Positions 60,658-64,000 of a DNA stretch of 64,000 nt are shown piece after piece. A program made the translations under genes and the position numbers. Numbering within the stretch: the first letter of the stretch is position 1; every line of letters begins with the position of its first letter. Under the pieces are notes generated by a model, which searched no databases, was not told the DNA's origin, and saw only the letters and a program-made list of their open reading frames with translations. Source of the stretch: Micromonospora sp. WMMD980. GTDB lineage: Bacteria; Actinomycetota; Actinomycetes; Mycobacteriales; Micromonosporaceae. The stretch lies in assembly GCF_029626035.1 (NCBI RefSeq), contig NZ_JARUBE010000003.1:3100001-3164000 (forward strand), written 5' to 3'.

Positions 60658-62169
60658 TCAGAGCACGAAGGCGTCCGTCCACAGGGCCCCCGACCGGCCG
60701 GAGAGGGCGTCGAGCATCGCCACCGCCTGGCCGTCGGTGAGCTGGGCGACGAAGTCGACGATGGCCCGCCCGCGGGCCCGACCGATCCGGTCCGGGGTAC
60801 GCGGGTGCAGCTCCGCCTCGGCCAGCTCGACCAGGTCGTGCAGCCGCCGGGGCAGCCGGGACTCCTCCTCCGGGTCCAGCAACCACTCCCAGAGCGCCTC
60901 GACGAGCGTGTCCAGCAGCCGGGCCTGGCCGCGCTGGTGCAGGGCCAGGTCGGGGCGAGCCAGCACGAACCGGTGGTGCACGAACTTGAGCACCTGCACC
61001 TCGTGCCACTGCGCCTTGCCGAGCAGCACGTAGCCGGAGCGCATGTCCGGCTCCGGGGTCACCGTGATGGCGTCCACGAAGCGGGTGGACCAGCGGGCGG
61101 AGAACCGGGCGACGTACTGCTCGGCCTCGATCGAGCCGTCGAAGGGCAGCGCCAGCAGCCCCTCCACCAACTCCTCGCGGACGTGCTCGACCGCCGCGGC
61201 GAACGCCTCGTCGTCGGCGATCCAGCCGTCCTTGCGATGCAACTGGCGGCGCAGCCGCTCGATCGCCGCGCCCGGTCGCCGGCCCGCCGTCTCCAGCGCC
61301 GAGGCGGTGATCGACCGCAGGTGGCCGCTCTCGCGTTGCCAGGCCATCAGCTCGGCCGCCACCGCGCCCTGCTGGAGCACCCCGACGCGATAGAAGTCCT
61401 CCACGTCGTGGATGGCGTACGCGATGTCGTCGGCGGTGTCCATCACGGACGCCTCCGGCGTCTGCTGCCAGTCAGGGACGCGCCCGGCGAACGGCTCCCG
61501 GGCCTGCCGCAGGTCGTCCACCTCGGTCCGGTACGCGCCGAACTTGACCGACCCGCTCTCCGGGTCGTCCAGCGGCGGCGCCGCGCCCCGCGGCGCCGGG
61601 TCGAGATGCCGCGGGTGCGGGTCGGGATGGTCCAGCCGGGTCCAGGGGTATTTCAGCATCGCCGCCCGGACCGCGGCGGTCAGGTCCAGCCCGGTGGTCG
61701 CCGCGCCACGGATCTCGGTGCTGGTGACGATCCGGTACGACTGGGCGTTGCCCTCGAAGCCGTCCGGCAGCCCGAGGCGTTGCCGGGCCAGCCGGTCGAG
61801 CACCCGCTCCCCCAGGTGCCCGAACGGCGGGTGCCCGAGATCGTGGGCGAGCGCGGCGGCCTCCACCACGTCCGGGTCGCAGCCGCCCAGCTTCTCCAGC
61901 ACCTCCCGGTGGACCGGGTCGGCGGTCAGCCGCTCGGCGATCGCGCGGGCCACCTGGGCCACCTTCAGGCTGTGGGTGAGCCGGTTGTGCACCAGCAGCC
62001 CGGAGCCGCCCGGGCTGATCACCTGGGTGACGCCGTTCAGCCGGGCGAAGAACGGCGACGAGACGATCCGGTCCCGGTCGGCCCGGAACGGGCCGGCGGC
62101 CAGGTCGCCGAGCGCCCGGGCGCTGCCCCCGAACAGCCGCCGGGCCCGCGGATCCGCAGGTACCTCCAT
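60658..62169 (-). CDS. dgt: Deoxyguanosinetriphosphate triphosphohydrolase-like protein
   Basis: 503 aa from ATG 62169, seven bases after TAGCGT, which fits a leaderless start. HD-domain residues: the first His in LTHSLKVAQVAR, the HD pair in ALAHDLGHPPFGHLGE and a later Asp in DTADDIAYAIHDVED. The family splits dNTPs into deoxynucleosides and triphosphate and helps control dNTP pools. Actinobacterial members are usually annotated this way, but substrate range varies. It converges on the acyltransferase gene, with seven bases between stops. Confidence 0.88.
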   Translation of the reverse strand: MEVPADPRARRLFGGSARALGDLAAGPFRADRDRIVSSPFFARLNGVTQVISPGGSGLLVHNRLTHSLKVAQVARAIAERLTADPVHREVLEKLGGCDPDVVEAAALAHDLGHPPFGHLGERVLDRLARQRLGLPDGFEGNAQSYRIVTSTEIRGAATTGLDLTAAVRAAMLKYPWTRLDHPDPHPRHLDPAPRGAAPPLDDPESGSVKFGAYRTEVDDLRQAREPFAGRVPDWQQTPEASVMDTADDIAYAIHDVEDFYRVGVLQQGAVAAELMAWQRESGHLRSITASALETAGRRPGAAIERLRRQLHRKDGWIADDEAFAAAVEHVREELVEGLLALPFDGSIEAEQYVARFSARWSTRFVDAITVTPEPDMRSGYVLLGKAQWHEVQVLKFVHHRFVLARPDLALHQRGQARLLDTLVEALWEWLLDPEEESRLPRRLHDLVELAEAELHPRTPDRIGRARGRAIVDFVAQLTDGQAVAMLDALSGRSGALWTDAFVL

Positions 62170-62176
62170 GATCGCC

Positions 62177-62182
62177 ACGCTA
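62177..62182 (-). promoter_or_regulatory. -10 element of the dGTPase gene
   Basis: TAGCGT on the minus strand, seven bases from ATG 62169, without a ribosome binding site between. Confidence 0.45.
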
Positions 62183-62214
62183 GCGCAGCCGGCGGCGGCC
62201 GGGGCGAGGTGTGT

Positions 62215-63477
62215 CTAGAGCCGCTCCACCGCCGGGCCGGAGCAGCGGTTCCGGGCGTCGAAGACGTAGCGGGCCCGACGGGCGACCATCTCGTAGTCGA
62301 GGACGTCGTGGTCGGTCGCCACGATCACCGCGTCGGCGGCGTCCACCTCCTGCTCGGTCAGCGGCACCACCAGCACGCCGGCCGGAACGTGGTGCGGCTC
62401 GGCGTACGGCTCGGCGGCCCGGACGTCCGCGCCGAGGTCGCACAGCCTCCGGGCGACGTCCACCGCCGGCGAGTCCCGCATGTCCCCGGTGTTCTTCTTG
62501 TAGGCGAGGCCCAGCATCAGCAGCCGGGCGCCGTTGACGGCGCGGCCGGTCCGGTTCAGCCCGGCCATGACCCGTTGCGCCACGTGCTCGGGCATCTCGT
62601 GGTTGACGTCGTTGGCCAGCTCGATGAACCGGAACTGGCGGCCCAGCCGCCGCTTCACCTGCCAGGACAGGTAGCAGGGGTCGATCGGGAGGCAGTGCCC
62701 CCCGACGCCGGGACCCGGCCGGAACGGCATGAACCCGAAGGGCTTCGTCTCGGCGGCGTCGATCGCCTGCCAGACGTCGATGCCCATGTGGTGCGAGAGC
62801 ATCGTGAGTTCGTTGATCAGGCCCAGGTTCACCTGGCGGAACGTGTTCTCGATCAGCTTGGTCAGCTCGGCGACCCGGGTGGAGGAGACCGGCACGGTCC
62901 GCTCCACGATCCGGCGGTAGAACCCGTCCACCCGCTCCAGCGAGGGCGCGTCCACGCCGGAGACCACCTTGGGGGTGTTCTCCAGCCGCCAGGTCGAATT
63001 GCCCGGGTCGATGCGCTCCGGGCTGTACCCGAGGTGGAAGTCAGCAGGCGCGTGCAGCCCGCTGGCCGACTCCAGGAGCGGACAGAGCAGCTCCTCGGTC
63101 GTGCCCGGGTAGGTGGTCGACTCGAGCACCACGGTGGCGCCGGGCCGCAGGTACGGCCCGATGCCCCGCCCGGCCTGCTCCACGTAGCTCAGGTCCGGCG
63201 TGCCGTCGCGCAGCGGGGTCGGCACCGTGATGACGCAGACGTCGAAGTCGCGGGCGTCGGCGTACTCGGTACTCGGCAGGTAGCGGCCGCTGCCGAGGGC
63301 CCGGCCCAACCGGTCGGCCGGGATGTCCTCCACGAACGACTCGCCGGAGGCCAGCCGCTTGATGCGATCGGCGTCGACGTCCAGGCCCACCACGTCGAAG
63401 CCGGCCTCGACGGCCCGCATCGCCAGCGGGAGGCCGACGTAACCCTGGCCGATGACGACTACCTTCTCCGCGCTCAC
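62215..63477 (-). CDS. Nucleotide-sugar dehydrogenase (UDP-glucose/GDP-mannose type)
   Basis: 420 aa from GTG 63477, which has GGAG six bases upstream. GTG 63504, nine codons earlier, is eight bases after TAGCCT and is an alternative leaderless start. NAD-binding VVVIGQGYVGLPLA, the ESTTYPGTTEE segment, KLIENTFRQVNLGLINEL, and the catalytic Cys in GVGGHCLPIDPCYLSWQ are present. It oxidises a UDP-sugar such as UDP-GlcNAc/ManNAc or UDP-glucose to the uronic acid; the sequence resembles WecC-type enzymes. It probably supplies the glycan module at 59311-60650. Confidence 0.9.
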   Translation of the reverse strand: MSAEKVVVIGQGYVGLPLAMRAVEAGFDVVGLDVDADRIKRLASGESFVEDIPADRLGRALGSGRYLPSTEYADARDFDVCVITVPTPLRDGTPDLSYVEQAGRGIGPYLRPGATVVLESTTYPGTTEELLCPLLESASGLHAPADFHLGYSPERIDPGNSTWRLENTPKVVSGVDAPSLERVDGFYRRIVERTVPVSSTRVAELTKLIENTFRQVNLGLINELTMLSHHMGIDVWQAIDAAETKPFGFMPFRPGPGVGGHCLPIDPCYLSWQVKRRLGRQFRFIELANDVNHEMPEHVAQRVMAGLNRTGRAVNGARLLMLGLAYKKNTGDMRDSPAVDVARRLCDLGADVRAAEPYAEPHHVPAGVLVVPLTEQEVDAADAVIVATDHDVLDYEMVARRARYVFDARNRCSGPAVERL

Positions 63478-63657
63478 CCGGGCTCCAGACACGTAGGAAA
63501 TCACCTGATTGGAGGCTAGAGGGGTTTCTGACGCCGGAAGTCCGTTTTCGGGATATCGGTCCGTCCCGGCGTCGGCGCGGAAGCGGCGCGGTGCGGGGCT
63601 CCGGACCGGAGCGGGCACAATGCACCACGGAACCCACCGGAGAAGGCGGATCAGATC

Positions 63658-64000
63658 GTGACCCAGTCTGTGCACCAGCGGATCGCCGAGGAGCTCGGCG
63701 TCGCCGAACGTCAGGTGCGGGCGGCCGTCGAGCTGCTCGACGGCGGCGCCACCGTGCCGTTCATCGCCCGCTACCGCAAGGAGGCCACCGGCACCCTCGA
63801 CGACGCGCAGCTGCGCACGCTGGAGGAGCGGCTGCGCTACCTGCGCGAGCTGGACGAGCGGCGCGCCGCGGTGCTGGAGTCGATCCGGGGCCAGGGCAAG
63901 CTCGACGAGGCGCTGGAGGCGCAGATCCTCGCCGCCGACTCGAAGTCCCGGCTGGAGGACATCTACCTGCCCTACAAGCCGAAGCGGCGGACCCGCGCGC
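63658..64000 (+). CDS. tex: Tex-family transcription accessory protein (3' partial)
   Basis: GTG start; 114 codons are visible before the window ends. The N-terminal Tex domain is clear: IAEELGVAERQVRAAVELLD, VPFIARYRKEATGTLDDAQL, RLEDIYLPYKPKRRTRA. Full-length Tex is about 750-800 residues with a YqgF-like domain, HhH repeats and an S1 RNA-binding domain, all beyond the window. It is divergent from the nucleotide-sugar dehydrogenase. Confidence 0.88.
   Translation, partial: MTQSVHQRIAEELGVAERQVRAAVELLDGGATVPFIARYRKEATGTLDDAQLRTLEERLRYLRELDERRAAVLESIRGQGKLDEALEAQILAADSKSRLEDIYLPYKPKRRTRA

Overview
The window is high-GC actinobacterial chromosome (about 70% G+C, strong G/C third-position bias, many GTG starts, many transcripts that look leaderless). 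Gene content suggests Micromonosporaceae, most likely Micromonospora or a close relative: a GH9 cellulase behind a CebR-type box, a SigB/SigF-type sigma factor, actinobacterial XRE-DUF5753/DUF397 pairs, F420/LLM-type oxidoreductases and short intergenic GC hairpins. The genus is an inference; no rRNA or tRNA is visible.

Region 1 (1 to about 4190) is the right-hand end of an integrated mobile element, probably an actinomycete integrative and conjugative element. It carries a SprT-like zinc protease, an SpdB-like DUF2637 membrane protein and several small unknown genes, arranged in units that each end in a hairpin terminator. Three of the units start from nearly identical promoters in which a 20-22 bp palindrome fills the -35 box and spacer. 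The element stops inside a pirin gene, of which only the 3' two thirds remains (about 4190-4819).

Region 2 (4820-29340) is core-like chromosome: phospholipase D, stress-type sigma factor, HrpB helicase, PP2C phosphatase, the cellulase, SMR and MFS exporters, an Na+/H+ antiporter coupled to a UBP zinc-finger protein, a succinate-semialdehyde-type dehydrogenase, a lipoprotein GDSL esterase, a cell-wall lytic-type protein, a PAC2 protein and exonuclease III.

Region 3 (about 29440-33600) is an accessory island between an intact antibiotic-biosynthesis-monooxygenase (ABM) gene and a decayed ABM fragment. It holds a truncated Cys-rich gene, a frameshifted secreted/membrane gene, an XRE-DUF397 regulator pair, two small coupled genes, a secreted Cys-containing protein and a small HTH protein. 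No integrase is seen.

Region 4 (33670-43120) has a sortase operon, TrmB, a DUF3516 helicase, an LPVTG surface protein and the ATPase and binding protein of a siderophore ABC transporter. Region 5 (43116-45261) is genomic decay: both permeases of that transporter are broken by frameshifts, a nonsense codon and deletions, and a truncated helical protein abuts the second one. Region 6 (45300-64000) is core again: a cytidine deaminase-like gene, HrpA, an ion channel, a LysR regulator divergent from sdhCAB, an alcohol dehydrogenase/SDR pair, a metallo-beta-lactamase-fold hydrolase, a glycan module (sugar transferase, NeuD-like acyltransferase, nucleotide-sugar dehydrogenase), a dGTPase and the start of tex.
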